From Rutstroemia sp. NJR-2017a BVV2 (lineage: Eukaryota > Ascomycota > Leotiomycetes > Helotiales > Rutstroemiaceae): a stretch of DNA of 64,000 nt. Below the pieces are notes generated by a model. That model did not search any database. It saw only the letters and a list, made by a program, of their open reading frames with translations, and had not been told where the DNA came from. A program made the position numbers and the translations under genes. The DNA is taken from positions 620,001 to 684,000 of the forward strand of contig NJPS01000062.1 of the NCBI GenBank assembly GCA_002946415.1, in the 5' to 3' direction. Of the stretch, positions 14,101-28,465 are shown in pieces (positions within the stretch are counted from its first letter, which is position 1; every line of letters begins with the position of its first letter).

Positions 14101-17016
14101 TTTTCGAATATTCAATATTTTTATTTATAAAGATCGATATCTGTTACTTCTAATTAACGAAATATTTATTAATATTATAAATATAAAGATCTTTACTAAA
14201 TTAGATATCTACTAAACCTTTTACTATATTTAAATAGATTCTATTTTGAAAAAGTATACTATTTTTCAAATATATTATAAAATATATAAATATAAAGTTA
14301 TATTTTTCAGATTGATAAATAGTTCTATAATTTATTAGTATTATATAAATGATATACTTTTTGATTATCTAGATATATCTTATATTATTTATTTAAATAA
14401 TATTCTAATTTACTCTAAGAATAAGCTAGAGTATATAATATATATAAAACTAGTTCTATAATATCTTCAAGATACTAGTTTCTAAATTAATATAAAGAAA
14501 TATAAATTCGATATCAAATAGATTAGATATTTGGGATTTATTATCTTTACTAAAAGTATTGAAGTAAATCTAGAAAAGGTTGTTATTATATAAGAATAAT
14601 AATACCTTAGTACTATAAAAAGTATTTAATTTTTTTTGAGCTTTTATAACTTTTATTACTAATTTATTTATAATTTTGGTTTAATTGCAAAATCTTTGAT
14701 TAATTTAATAAAGATCGGAACTTACTTCGATTTTGATAAAAACTATTAATAAGTATTTAATATATTAAAAGAGATACTGATCTTTACTTCTTTATTCAAA
14801 TACTATAATTATATATTTCTTTATTTACTTGAAACCGATATATCAGATAAAGTAATAGCTAGTATACTTTTATAGAAATATAAAGATAATTATTTATTTA
14901 TTATTTATTTCTCAAAGATTATATATACTATAGAGCTCAACTACAAGATATATAATAAGAAAATATTAATTATTATTAAATCATTTATAAACTAGTATAT
15001 CGAGCTAACTAATATTTCTTATTAGATATATATCTATACTAACTACAAAGTACTAGAATACTTTATATTAATCAAATCTTTTAATACTTATCAAGTATAA
15101 TAAACTAAACTATTTATTAATTACTATTTCTTGATTATATACTGTTTTGGAAAATAGAATCTTCTAATTAATATTTTAATTTGCAAAATAGATAAATTGA
15201 ACTTTTAAAACAAAGTTAAGAAAGAGAAAAGAATATAATAGTTACTAAAGAAAAAGTAATTGAATTCTTAGATAATTATTATTCAAATATATATCTATTT
15301 CTGCGAAATCGATTCTTAATTATCTAAGCTTTATAATATACTAAATTAACTTATTCTTATTATATAGATTTTATAAATAAACCGAGAAGCGAAAAATTTA
15401 TAATTTTTGAGAATTATATCGATTATTGATTAAGTTAAATTTTCTATATAAAATAATCTATTATTTTATAAAGATTATCTAATTATCTTTGATATAGCTA
15501 ATTTATATATTCTTCTAATCTATAAAGTTCACAACTTTATAATAACTATATATTCTAATATTCGGAAAACTATATTATTATTTATCTATTAATATTATTA
15601 GTATAGTCTTTAAAGTAATATTACTACTTATATATATAACTATTATATTTACTACTATAGTTTAGTATTAAGAGATAAGATATTTGATTTATTATATCCT
15701 CTACTAATCTTTATATATATTTAGGAATATATTACTATAGATTACTATAGTTTTAATAAAGATAAATATAAATTCGATAATATATTAGTTATTATCGATT
15801 ATCTAAATAAGTAAGTTATTATTATTTTTTATTATAAAACTATTGATATATATAAATAAGTTAAACTATATTTAATATATATTTATCGGTATTATAATCT
15901 ACTAATTATTATATTATTAAATTATAATCTTTAGTTTATCTCCTCTTTTTAGAAAGAATTCAATAGTATTTTAAATATAAATATCAAATTCTCTATTATA
16001 AATTATCTATAAATAGATAATCAGATAGAGATTTATAATTAGTATTTACAAAAATACTTAAGATTTTTTATTAGCTATTACCAAGATAATTGATCAGAAT
16101 ATTTTTTTATAATAAACTATATCTAATTAATATTTCTATATTTGTTATTCGGAGATCTTCTATTTTTCGAAGTATTTTATAGATATATTCTTAGAACTTT
16201 ATAAAGCTAGTAAATAGATTATTCTATAATTGATAACTTTAATATAGATAATATCTATATTTATATCTATTATAACTACAAAGTACTTGAATATATATAT
16301 TTTATTATATAGAGAATATAAAACTATATATCTAAAGTAGCTAATATATATCGAAGATCTATTGATTTCGATATAGATAACTATATATAACTAGATATAT
16401 AATATCTCCTAATATAATAATTATCAAGAAAGCTTAATTACTTTATAAATAAATATTTCAAAATACTTGAGAAAATAGATTATTTCTTCTATTTGGAATT
16501 ACTTGATAATATATATATCTATAATATATTTTTAGTAGATAAATTATATAAAGCTACTAATAACTTATTATCTAGTTAATATAATAAATCTCTATTATTA
16601 CTTAATATTATAGATATCGATAAATATAAAGTCGATAAAATACTTATTTATAGAAAATATTATAGATTTCTAGAATATTATATTTTCTAGTTTAATTATA
16701 ATACTGATTTAACTTAGTATAAAACTTCCAATTTGAAGATAGTATTATATAAGTTATATAACTTTTATTTGGAGAATCTAATATTTCCTGATTTATTTGT
16801 TTTCTTATTCGAATAACTATAATTATTCTAGAATAAAAAAGAGAATTATAATTATATTAATAATAACTATTTAATAATATTAGTTTAAAGATATATATTC
16901 TTTAACTTATTTCTTTAATATACTTTTTACTTTATATTTATTTAACTAATACTAATTACTAGTTTTTAGTTAAGATAATAATATTTGAAGATAAGTTTAT
17001 TTGAAGGGAAAGATAA

Positions 17017-17230
17017 TATAATAAACTTTATAAAAATAATCTAGAGTTAGTTCTCTATCTAAGATTTACTTAATTAAACTCTTTATCTAAGTTACCATAA
17101 TATTAATATATTATATACTCTATATATAATCAACTTTCTAAATTTAAATTCTTCGAACTTTAGAATTTTCTTAGTTCTTTAGTTATTAATTCTAAAACTA
17201 AATCTACTCTATTATTGAAGGTTTATTATA
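17017..17230 (+). repeat. 3' LTR of the Gypsy element
   Basis: Partner of the 10,897-11,110 repeat, same length. The differences are mostly C/T and G/A transitions. A 40-bp fragment of the same LTR occurs near 8,926-8,966. Confidence 0.85.
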
Positions 17231-18161
17231 TATTTTAGTATAATATATAAATACTAATATTTTATCTAATAACCAACTATTTCTCGATATTCTATAATTA
17301 TATAAACTTGATTTTATTTCTTTATAAAAAATTTCTATATAGAAAACTAAAGATTATAATAATATAATTGATTTAACTTTCTTTATATAAAGTTTCCAAA
17401 ACTAACTAATCTATTACTAAATTTATATAAACCTCGACTTTAGTTCTAACTATTATTCTATTATTATAATACTATTATTAGACTTTATATAACTTCTATT
17501 TCAACTATAGAGAGTTTAGAAATAAATAGATATAGATAAGATCTAAATTAGAATAATATATCTTCTTCTTCTTTCTAGTATACTAATTAGTTAAGATATT
17601 AACTTATATATATAGTATATTATTAGATTTATATAAAATCTAGTTAATAATATAATTCTTTAAAATAAGCTATCTTTATATAGATAATTATAGTAAAACA
17701 GAGATATTAAATAGCTATTATAAAATAAGATAAATATATATTAAAAATATAATTAATAAATATATATCGAAATAAAAACTAGAAAGTATTATATAATCTA
17801 TTAAGTAAAAAGGAAATACTTCTATAAAATAATTCATAAAATTATTTAAAAAGAAGATATCTAGAAGCTAGCTAAATAGAGTTATATAAATAATAATCTA
17901 ATAATATTTCTAATTATATTAGATCTTAGATTAGTAACTATATTTGTAGTTATAATATTAAATAAGATAAATATTCTTTATATATATTTCTATTTACTAA
18001 TTATAGTAAACTTTATAGATATTCACAATATAATATTTATAGATATTATATATTAAGATATATTATTACTAGAATAGAATATAATCTTAGATAAAATATA
18101 GATATTACTTTATATAAAGAAGATTAATAAAATATTAGAAAGTAACTCGATTTTAAATAAC
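17231..18161 (+). mobile_element. LINE-A part 2: end of endonuclease and linker to RT
   Basis: Continues the LINE-A ORF2 interrupted at 10,896. The translation shows QLLDIL and DYNNIIDLTF. Then comes a SNYYSIIII remnant of the endonuclease SDHYPI motif near 17,450, followed by the linker also present in the minus-strand LINE-A at 32,180-32,790 (KLSLYR, LDLRLVTIF, IDIHNIIFIDIIY, LESNSILNN). The match stops exactly at 18,161, at the Copia LTR, and resumes at 36,158. One frameshift is needed near the Gypsy junction. Confidence 0.8.
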
Positions 18162-18479
18162 TATTACAGAAGTAGATAGTGAAGCTAGTAAAGCTAGATA
18201 TAAATAGATTAGATTAACTAGTTAAGCTAACTAATAATCTGATTTGAATAATTATACTTTCCAAGTTATAAAAACTATAAACTATAATTTAGAAATACTG
18301 ATTTGATAGATTATTTCAAAATAAAAATCTTCTTTTCTTTTCCGAGTTCAAAGAATATAATAATTATTAATTAGATATAAATATTTGTGAAAGAATTATT
18401 AGATAAAAATCAATTAATTAATTCTATTATCTCAATTTCTCTCTCTATAATTTAGCTATAAGGTATTTATAATATAATA
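18162..18479 (+). repeat. 5' LTR of the Copia element
   Basis: Collinear with 35,841-36,157. It starts tattacagaag and ends aatataata. The interior begins with ttataagtccggtc, where a tRNA primer-binding site would be expected; no tRNA match was made. Confidence 0.85.
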
Positions 18480-21354
18480 GTTATAAGTCCGGTCTAGCAA
18501 AACTTTTTCACTATATATAATTACTATTATTTATAAGTACTTTTATTTATCTTATTTATTTCTTGTATAATTATTATATTAAACTAATCTTATTATTTTA
18601 TCTATTCAAAATTATTATATCCAAAGATATTAATAAAACTAAATTAGTTATTAGATTAGACTAGTTAATATAATACCTTTAACTTCGGCGAATTTGCTAA
18701 ATTAATAATATCTAGGATTTAGTTGATTCTACTAAATTCAAGAAGTAGATCAATTAATTTATTATTACTTTATTTATTATACTAACTCTAGTTTAACTTA
18801 TATTTGGAAAAGACTATAAATATTATATTTAGTATAAATAAATACTCTTGAAATATATTGAAGCTATTAAAGATATTATTATAACTAATACTGAAGATAG
18901 TATTTCTAGTATTCTAGAATTAGATAGAAAAACTAATTAACTAATATTATTAGTATAACTATAATTAACTACTTTTGATAATATCAAAGATCTTTATTTA
19001 ATCTTCGAAAAGAAATATTATAAACTTAAAGCTAATTATAATATTTATTATTAAATATTCAAGGAAATATACTAATAGATTATTAATATAGTAGATAGTA
19101 TATATATACTAGATATTTCTTTCGAAGAAAATAACTTTTTTGAGATTATTTTTAAAGAGATAATTACTTCTTTTAATAGATATAGTTATTTTAAATAAAA
19201 TATAGTTTAAATATTTTGATATACTTGATTAAGTAAAATATAATATAATCGATCTTAACTAATAGTATCTAAAATAGAATAAAGTATTTATATAAATCTC
19301 TATTTATAAGATCTCTGATATCGAAGAAACTTTTAGTATTATAGTTTTCCTCAAAATAATATATAAAAAAATAATTTCTCTATAGATTAAGAATTAGCTT
19401 AATAAAGTAATTATAAATATTTAATTAAGAAAACCTACTATAATCTTAAAACAATATAATTTTATCTTTAGAAGTCTAGTTATTATTTATATAAAGAATC
19501 CAAAAAGTAAAATAATCTTTATATTTACTAACTTAATATGTAACTTGAATAATAGTTTCTAAAAAGATAATTATATTAATAATAATCTAGATAATAAAGA
19601 TAAAAGATCAAATTCAAAAAGATAATTTTATAGATATTAAAAGATCAGTAATTCTATTTAAGTTAAATATTTATTTTAACTCTATATATAATAGATAAAA
19701 GAATTAGAAATTAATAAATATAGATAGATATTTGAAAATTATAAATATCTCTTTTTAGTAATCTAAGGAAAAATCTTTATAAATAAAAATAATATCTTAA
19801 TTAAGTAAGATATCAAAATAATTCTAGAATATTTTAATCTTTTATATTGGAACTTCTTATATACTATACTTATTAATAAAAGATATAAAGTTAATAATCA
19901 AACTAATAATATAGTTCTATTACTATTTCTTAGAAAAATTATTAATATAATTATTAATCTATAGCTAATTAAGAAGATTGATAATATAGAAATCTATATT
20001 ATATTGATTATTACTAATTATTATTACTTAGTAGATAATATCTTTTTAGATAATTATAAAGCTATATATTTAGTTAATAATATCAATTTTCTAGATAGTA
20101 ATAAATATAATTAAATAATCTTAAATAATATTATAGAATATAGAATCTTCTTCCTCGATATTATTAGCTATAGAATATATATAATCAAAAATTATCTTTA
20201 TAATATATATAGATATAATATTGAGAATCTAGTTTTTACAAATATAGCTTTAGTATCTAGTTTTTATATTAATATTATCTCAGAAACTCGATTTTGTAAT
20301 TCGGATTTATAGATTTATAGATTAGATAGTATTTTGAAGATCGGAATATTAAAGTTAAATATTATTATAACTAACTTAGAATATAAATTCAATTTAATAT
20401 TCCTTAAATTTAAGAAGCTTTTTACTTTCTATTTAACTATTCTATCGAACATATTTATAAATAACTATATAATAATATATTTAATATTGAACTATAAAAT
20501 CTATTATTTGTATTATAAATTAAAGAACTCTTTATTATTAAAAGAAGATAATATAAACTAATAATATAACTGAGCTAGTTACTTAAGATAAAAAGTACTT
20601 GAAAATTTTATATATTTTATAAGAAATATTCGAATTAAAGATTTAAAATATATTGATTATAAGAATTATATATAAATATATACTAAATAGATTATTAAAT
20701 ATAATTCAAATAACCGATTTTCTCTATAATTATTCTATAAGATTATATAAGATCTATTTGATTTCCTAAATTTATATAATAGAATATTATAGTTATTATT
20801 GATCAAGAAAGTATTTAATAAGAAACTTTTCGGATTCTTATTATACTAAAAGTTATATCTTGAGATATTTAGTATAATAACTATATTCGAGGTCTAGATA
20901 TAATATTAGTATAGATTAGTAATCTATATAATTAAGTAAAATAATAATATCTCTATTATTTCAATTATAGATATAACTCTATATTAGAGATAGATTATAA
21001 AACAAGATATCGAAATTGAATTATCTTTATCTAATATCTATAAATTGAATAGAATTATAGAATAAGTTGGTTAGAAAGTAATTATAAAAGTAATCAAAAT
21101 ATATATAAATATAAACTTATTAGAGAACTTTTAAATCGAAATTATTTAGATTATAATTTATCTTTATAATATTAATTTACTTCAAGAACAAGATTTCAAG
21201 ATTCTAAATAAAATATTTAAATTATAGTTCTGATTATATTTTCGTTGATATAATTCTATATTAGTTATTTAAATTACTTTAGATCTTCGATCTAATTAAA
21301 ATAGAATTTATTATTATAAATACTAAGTTTATTTTTTAGATAAAAATAAAGATT
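18480..21354 (+). mobile_element. Copia interior: gag, protease and integrase remnants
   Basis: The reading frame can be followed with RIP stops. A gag-like region lies at about 18,690-19,600. A zinc-knuckle remnant comes next, then a protease-like segment with DNYKAIYLVNDIN-type spacing near 20,050-20,090. A 75-codon open stretch at 20,334-20,561 belongs to the gag-pre-integrase part and is not a gene. The integrase-like YRYNSILEID near 20,970 is the last recognisable motif. LINE-B then interrupts at 21,355. Confidence 0.65.
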
Positions 21355-24300
21355 GATTGATTGATTGATTTATCATTTTAACGACCTTTTTGAGTCTAAG
21401 ACTATAGTAGGTCGGCTAGCAGCTAAAGGCCATTAGCAGCTAAATATAAATAGTATTTAAATATATTTTAAGCCAAATAGTATCAAGAGATGGTGAGGAA
21501 CTAGTCCTAGTAAATGAAAATAACTAAAATAATGAAAATATCAATTTGATAAAAATGAAAATAAAATCATTCCAATTTAAATATCCAAACTAATCATCAA
21601 CTAGCTCTCGAGCTAGTTGATATTTTCGGGTACAAATTTTTGTCTCGCTTAAATAAGCGATGCTAGCTTCGATTCCGGAGGTAGTATCAAGAAGAAGTAG
21701 AAGTGATAAGTAATTTGTAGCTAATTTATCTTTTAGCTTGATCCGAGCTAGACTAAAAAGAGAACAACTTAAAAATAAGTGCTCAAGAGTCTCTTTAGCC
21801 CCACAAATATATTTATTATTGCTAGTATGCTCTAATAAATATAAATATGATTTTAAATAACTATATCTGATTTTCAACTAGAAGAAGGTGCTAGTAGTAG
21901 CTCTTTTAGTCGAATTTGGGATTTGGATATGATTTCGAGAAGTAGGTTTAAAAATTCTTAAATAACTAGTCGAGCTAAGCAGGCTAGCTTCCGATATAGT
22001 TTCCAAAGTTTTTAAAAGAGATTCTAACTACTCCTGATTTTTAATTCGCTTAATTTGAGCTCCCAAGTAGTTGAGACTAGTCGTTTGGGTCACCGGGTCC
22101 ATTTTAGTCCCCGATTTGGCTAGTAGATCCGCTTTTTCGTTGCCTAGTACCTCGGAATAGCCTGGAACCCAAACTAATTTGATTTTAGCTTCTCTTCTGA
22201 CTATTTCTCGGCTAGCTTCATATGCTAGTACTACTTGATTTTGCCCTGGTTTATCACTAAATGATTTTAACCTTTGTAAAGCAGCTTGATTATCTGAGAA
22301 AATAGTGAATTCTTGATCTTTTTGAGCTATTTCACTTATAAGCTTGATCCCTTCGGTTATTCCGGCTAATTCGCCGTTATAGACTAGCTGACTAGTCCCA
22401 ATATTCCAGCTAGACCCCTGGATTAGCTCCTGGTTGGAGTTGAAAAGAGCTAGACCGATTCCGATCCCTTTTTGATCTACTAGTTCAGAACCATCAGTAT
22501 AGACTGAGTACTGGTTCGGGGCTAGCAAAATAGCCGAGTTTTTATGATTTTCAGCTTCTAGTTCCTTAGATAGCTTACTAATTTCGATCGTATAAGGAGT
22601 AGTAGTCTAGAGTGGAAATTTGAAAAAACTGATCGATTCCAAGTACTGAAACTGGACTAGCAGGTGTATTGAGTGTCTAATTCGCTTAATTTGGGTCATT
22701 TTGGTAATTTCCTTTTGGGTAGATACTAAATAGTCTTGAAAATAGCAATTAGCCTTCGGTTTAGCCCAGATTTCTTTGAAGATTGGATGGTTTTCTGCTA
22801 TTTTGAGAGCTCGGAGTATATATTGGCGACTAGCAGTGTTTAAGCGAGTTTGGGGAGGTACTAAAGTAGCTTCTACCTCCATAGGGACTATTGGATTAGT
22901 CCTGAACACCCCTAGTATCCTCCGTAGTACCAAATTTTGTAAGTATTGAAATTGACTTTTAAATTTAACTTACTCTTTCCACTATATAGAGGACCTATAG
23001 TCTGAGATGCTAGTGACGCAAGCGAGGTATAGCTGGCGTATAGCATAAGGTGAAAGTCCATTTTCCGTATTAGCTAGCCGATTAGCTCTTAAGAAAGCTA
23101 ATTTAGCTTGGCTAATTCTAGTTGAAATATATTTATTGAAGTATAAAGTATTATCAAACCAGATTCCTAGCTATTTCACTACTTTTGAGGGTTGTATTGA
23201 CTGATTATTCGGTAATTTGACCGAATTAGTCTCAGTAGTAGCTTGTTTACCCCTGAAAAAATGAATTAGTTCGGTTTTAGCTAAATCAAACTCAATACTA
23301 CTTATTTCTCCTAGGATGTATAGCTTGCTAGCTTCTCTTTCCAAAATTTTGCAGTTCTTTTTAAAGCTAATTGAGCTAGTTGCTAGCGCGATATCGTCTA
23401 TATACAACCAGATTGAAGTAGAAATCGATAGAAATAGCTTTTTTATATAAATTAAAAAGAGAATCGGTGAGATCGGGCTACCCTAAGGAATACTAGTTGA
23501 AATAGGTTGAAAATCCTCAATTTGACTATCAAAGCTTAAGCGAAGTAGCCAGTCCTCCAGAAAGTAACTAGTCTAAGTAATAAAACTAATTAGAAGTTTT
23601 AATCTTTTTAAAATAGCTAAAAGCTGATTTTTTGAGATATAATCGAAAGCTCCTTTAATATCCAAAAATAAAACAGATATTTTATAGCTTTTTAAATAAT
23701 TTTCTTGAACCTTATTCGCTAGTAGTAGCCCGGTATCAATAGCTGATTTTTTAAATCTTCTACCAATTTGAGAGTTGTATAGCAAGCTAGTAGTCTCGGT
23801 TAAATAGCCTAGTCTTTTTGCTAGTATTCTTTCGCTAATTTTGCCTAAATAGTTCAAAAGTGAAATCACTTTATAAGCTTTTGGGACTGAATAATCAGGT
23901 TTAGCTGGTTTTTTAAGAATAGCTTCAGTTGCTTGCTGCTAGCACCGAGGGTGATAACCGAGGTCGATCAGGTAAGCAAAAACCTTATAAAATATCTCCG
24001 GAATAGCTAAATAAGCTTTATTGATAATTTCTTGAGTAATTCTATCTGGATTAGAAGTTTTTCCTTTGATTTTAACTGAACAAACTAGTGCTAATTCGGT
24101 GTTAGCAAGCTTAGGCTAGTTCCAGTCAACTGCTTTATAGCTCTCCCAATTTGGACTAGTCGAACTAGATAGTTGGGGAAAGAGAATAGATTTTAAAATA
24201 GCTCCTTTCTCTTTAAAACTAGTTTTATTTAAAATAGCTAGAAAGGATTAGTTCGAGTAGGATTTGGTATAGCTAAAAGCCTTGAAAATCGATTTAGAAT

Positions 24301-27175
24301 CATTATTTTCAAGAAAAGCATTCCAGTGATCCTTTTTAGCTAGTTTTATCTTTAAAAAGTACTGATTCCGAACTAATCGGTACTGTTCTTGATAAGAACC
24401 TTGATTACCTTAACTATTTTGGATTTTTAATCTCTTCTGAGTTAGTAGTATAGATTTTCTCAACTCTTTTAGCTCTGAAGTCCACCAAGGTTTAGCTTTT
24501 AAACTAGGTTTAGTCTTGGGAATAGCTTTGTTAGCTGCTAGCTGAATTAATGAGATTAGTTCCGAACTAATCGATTCCAGATAATTTTGTGCTACTTTGT
24601 CTAGTTTCAGGCCCAGCCTAGTGAAATTAGAGGGGAGATTAGCTAGAATAGTCGATTCTTTTATAATTTTGACTAAATAGTTTGAAAATAACTCCCAATC
24701 TGTTAACTTGGTATTAAAGTGAGTACTAGCTACTTTTAATCCATTTGGAGATATTAGCTCCCTTTTTCCCTTGATAGTAAATAAAATTGGTAAATAATCA
24801 GATCCCAAATCAGCTAGTACTTATTAGTCCTCAATATACCCGGCTAATACTTATATAACTAGTATAAGATCCAAAACTGACTTGCTAATACCTCTGAAAA
24901 ATATAATAATCCCGGGTTCGTTAATTAATTCCAGGTTTTGCTTTTCTATCTAACTAATTAGCTTAGTACTAGCTTAACTACTTCGGCTATTTGGGTTCTA
25001 CCAAGGATGATGGAGGTTAAAATCCTCCAAAATCATTGAATTAGCCGAAATAGTCCTAGGTAGTAAACTTCTTTCTACCGTTTTAGTCGATATTCTCTCG
25101 ATTTGGCTATTTTCGTTATAAAGATTGACTAGCTCAAATATATTACTTTCTTCGGCTATTAATAGGACTAGTAGGTCAGGATCGAGGTTCGAAGAAGTTA
25201 GTATGATGCTAGGTATATAGATCTTCGAGATATAAACAAGTATTCGAGGTTTGAATCCCAAAGTAATTGGAAGGATTTGATTGAAGCTAATATGAGAAAT
25301 CGATCGACTATTTGAGTAATCTGGACTTTCATTTATAATCTAAGGCTCTTGGACTAAAATTAAATCGATTTTTAGCTCAATAACTAGCTGTAGTACTGAT
25401 TCAGTCGCAACTGAGCTTCGGTTAAGATTCACTTGGATAATCCGGGTGCTAGTACTAATCATAGACTAGCTCCCTTAATAGCCTTATAAATTTCACACTC
25501 TTTTGAAGTGGAAGTATAATTATTTTTGCAATTAGTATATTTTGGAGCTAAATAGAAGTATTTCTGATTATTTTGTTTGCAAATTGAGTAGTAATACTGT
25601 TATATAGTGTGGGGTTCGCTACAGAGACTATATTTAGCCACTTTTCAGCAAAATTTAGCCAAATATCCAAATTCTTGGTATTTAATATACTAGGTAGATC
25701 TAGAAGTAGTTAGAAGCTTTTCAGTTCTAATATTAATTCCAGCTATCCAAACCTGGTTTCTAATATACTTTTCAGCTTCTGCTTCAGTAGCAAAAGAGAC
25801 TACTACTAATCCCTCTTGCTTAATAGCTCGATTTTCTACTAAAGATAACTAATAAAGGATACTAATAGATTTTAAATTCAAGTTAGAATTAAAAGTCTTT
25901 AGTTTATCCAAAACTAGTTCTATTTTGTGAGATATATTGAAGTCCAAAGTAGGAATCCTATAAAGAATTACTTTGTGCCAAAGTTCATCTTTAATCATTG
26001 ATTTAAAAATGATTAAATACTTTCAAATAGCTCTTTTCTTGATTAGAAAATCTGAAGTAAAAAGACTAGTACTAGTAACTACTAGATTCTTCTTATTACT
26101 AGTACTAGTAATAGAAGAGATTACTAGTCTCTTGATATTTTTGTCTAAGAAGACCTTATTTATAGCATTTCGAAGTACTAGCGCCGAAAAGGGGGTTTCA
26201 GACTCTCGAATTAGAATTAGTCGATTTTGGACTTTAGTTTTTTTCAGGGCTTTTTTGATTGTAGTCCAGTTTCCAGGAGTACTATTAGCACCTACTAGTA
26301 CTATAGAAGCAAAAGTGGGTCCAGAGGGTGAATTAGCCGCCGAATTAACCGGGGTAGTACCAGTAATAGTCGAGTTAATTAAGTTTGTCTGATTAGAAGG
26401 ATTTTTGAGAATCGAGATATTAGTACTATTCGCGGCGCTAACTGCTTTGGTCTTAGCTTCGATTTTTCGAGTAGTATATTCCAAATTATTTATTTGAGAG
26501 ACTAGCTAATTTGTAACCTTTTGTAGCTTTCCTGATTCAGTATATTCTCTAAATATCTCGATTAAATCAAGGATTTAAGACTGTTTTTCACGTGATTTTG
26601 TAGCTGAGTATACTTCCACTAGCAAATCATATACCTGGAGGATTTTAGCGCTAGCCAGATCTGGGGTAATATCAATAGTTGGTTCAATAGTGGAGAATCG
26701 GATAGTTTTGCTTAGCCGGGAAGAAATAAATGTATTAGCCTGTTTGGGAAGGCGGTAGATAGTTCTGCTAGGTCCAATAGTATTATTCGAAGTAGTATTA
26801 AGTAGGTCTGAGCTAAAAATCGAATTGAGACCAGATATATCTAAATTGAGGTCAAAAATCGAGATATTTGATAGAGAAGAACTATTATCTATATCAGTAT
26901 CTCTATTAATAGAGGGTGAGGATCGAATAGTAAAGTTGTTAGTAGGTCCAGAGATATATTGATAGGTTGGGGTTGAAGGGGGTTCGATTTAGATAGGATT
27001 TTGAGAGTTTTCAACTTCCAAATCCGCTATTTTGACCGCGACGACGATATCTCGACAACTAGCAGGCGTATTGCTAAGCGGGCTAGCAGGTTCGATCTGC
27101 AGAAGTATATATAGTCGGATTTAATATCAGTATTGATGTTTTTGGATTCGGTATTGTTTTTCGAGCGAAAAATAT
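21355..27175 (-). mobile_element. LINE-B, near full-length, lightly RIP-mutated
   Basis: The best preserved transposon here, about 5.8 kb. ORF1 (about 27,000-25,470) contains the 153-codon open segment at 26,023-26,484 and ends in cysteine-rich knuckles near 25,530-25,650. ORF2 follows: endonuclease with DFNLHHPW (near 25,010) and SDYLPI (near 24,795); reverse transcriptase with FLDIKGAFD (near 23,660) and YIDDIAL (near 23,400); RNase H with YTDGSE, GELAGI, SDNQAAL and GNEKADLLAK (22,028-22,528); and a C-terminal CGAKETLEHLFLSC zinc-binding motif (near 21,790). This order defines an I/Tad-type LINE. Stops are mostly TAG at Trp/Gln codons. The 3' end is four GATT units on the plus strand (21,355-21,370), a tetranucleotide tail in place of poly(A). 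Confidence 0.9.
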
Positions 27176-28465
27176 ATTGAAAATATATCCGATAATCAAA
27201 AATTCATTATCTATATATAATCTATTTATAATAACAATAATATAGAAAATAGATTACTATTTCTAGAATATATTTATCTTTATAAGATTATTTAATTACA
27301 AACTAAAGAAGAGATTATTTCTATAGAAATCGATATATCTTTAAATCTAATTAAGAGAATTCTAGATTTTTTTCCTAATTATTTATTAAAGCAAATATCA
27401 AAATGATCTTAGTTAGAAGTTGTTATATTTTATCAAAAAATTATCTTAAATCGAGATTCTATCTAGTTTACTAAAACCTAAATATCTAGTTAATAGAAAA
27501 ATAGATAAATTCAATATCTCAAATTTAGATATAAAAAATAATATATTTATATTTTTATCGGTATCTTGATTACTTAGTATTTTAAAGATTAAAGTATTAA
27601 TTTTTTCAATAATTTTTATTTTATCTTATAGTTTGATTAGTTTGAAATAGATAAAAATAAAAAATAAAACTGATATATAACTCTATATAATATTATTATA
27701 GTAACTATTATCTAAAAATCTAAGATTATTAAATTATAATCTCGATTACTATCTCGAATCTATATAAATAATATCGTCAAATTACCTAAATACTACTATT
27801 AATTACAAAACTATTTTTTTGGATATTAGTTTAAAGAGAACTATAATCAAAAAATCAAAATATTTATAATATATAATATTTGATAAGAAGTTCTATTTAA
27901 CTTAGTAATAACTAAATCTATTCTACTAAAATAGATATTCGATTATAAAATAGATTAGAAGGATTATATAATATAATACTGATTCTAATTAGTAATTAGA
28001 AATAATTTTCAAATAAGAAATATAATTAAATCTATCTATATAACTACTTTTATATTATATTTCTTGAGAATTATTATAATAATTATAACTAAATTTAATC
28101 TCGAGAACAAATAGTTTGATATAATCAATATATTTATAAATATATTATATAATCTAAATAGTAAACTAATATATTATAGATTATTAGATAGATACCGAAC
28201 TTTAGAAATATATATTATTATTAATTATATTTTCTATAGATTATAGGATTTATTTACTATTTGATTCAAAAACTTTATTATTATATTAATATCTCTAAGA
28301 ATAATCTTTTATAAAGAAGAACTATATATCTATCTATATTATAATAAAAAGATTTTTATTTTCTTTTTTATTAATAACTTCCAAATATTCTATTATAAAA
28401 GAAACAAATAAATTACTAAAATATTTATTAAGAAAATCAAAGTAATATATAAATTTCGAAAATTT
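27176..28465. other. Unassigned RIP-degraded DNA inside the Copia element
   Basis: AT-rich with dense stops in all frames on both strands. By position it should hold Copia integrase/reverse-transcriptase sequence, but no motif could be recognised. A 65-codon minus-strand open stretch at 28,334-28,531 overlaps the start of the next LINE-B fragment and is not a gene. Confidence 0.5.

Larger units (their letters stand above)
10897..17230 (+). mobile_element. Gypsy-type LTR retrotransposon (chromovirus), RIP-inactivated
   Basis: The element has 214-bp LTRs at both ends and 5-bp target duplications tactt (10,892-10,896) and tattt (17,231-17,235); the C/T difference fits post-insertion mutation. 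Pol domains in order: reverse transcriptase, with a remnant of the KKPDGSLRF-type motif from 14,061 and YLNN in place of YLDD near 14,389; RNase H, with LETDISD near 14,830; integrase, with ITIDYYSFNKDKYKFDN near 15,735 and a D...FISSFWKEF region near 15,940. A chromodomain-like tail at about 16,640-16,740 has the EYY...LTWYK pattern, marking it as a chromovirus. Gag should lie in 11,150-13,300 but is unreadable. It splits LINE-A, so it is younger than LINE-A. Confidence 0.88.

Noticed and set aside
26023..26484. 153-codon open stretch as an independent host gene, and the opposite 25,973-26,392 frame
   Set aside because: It is ORF1 of LINE-B: collinear with the plus copy at about 970-1,430. 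The plus frame is its shadow.
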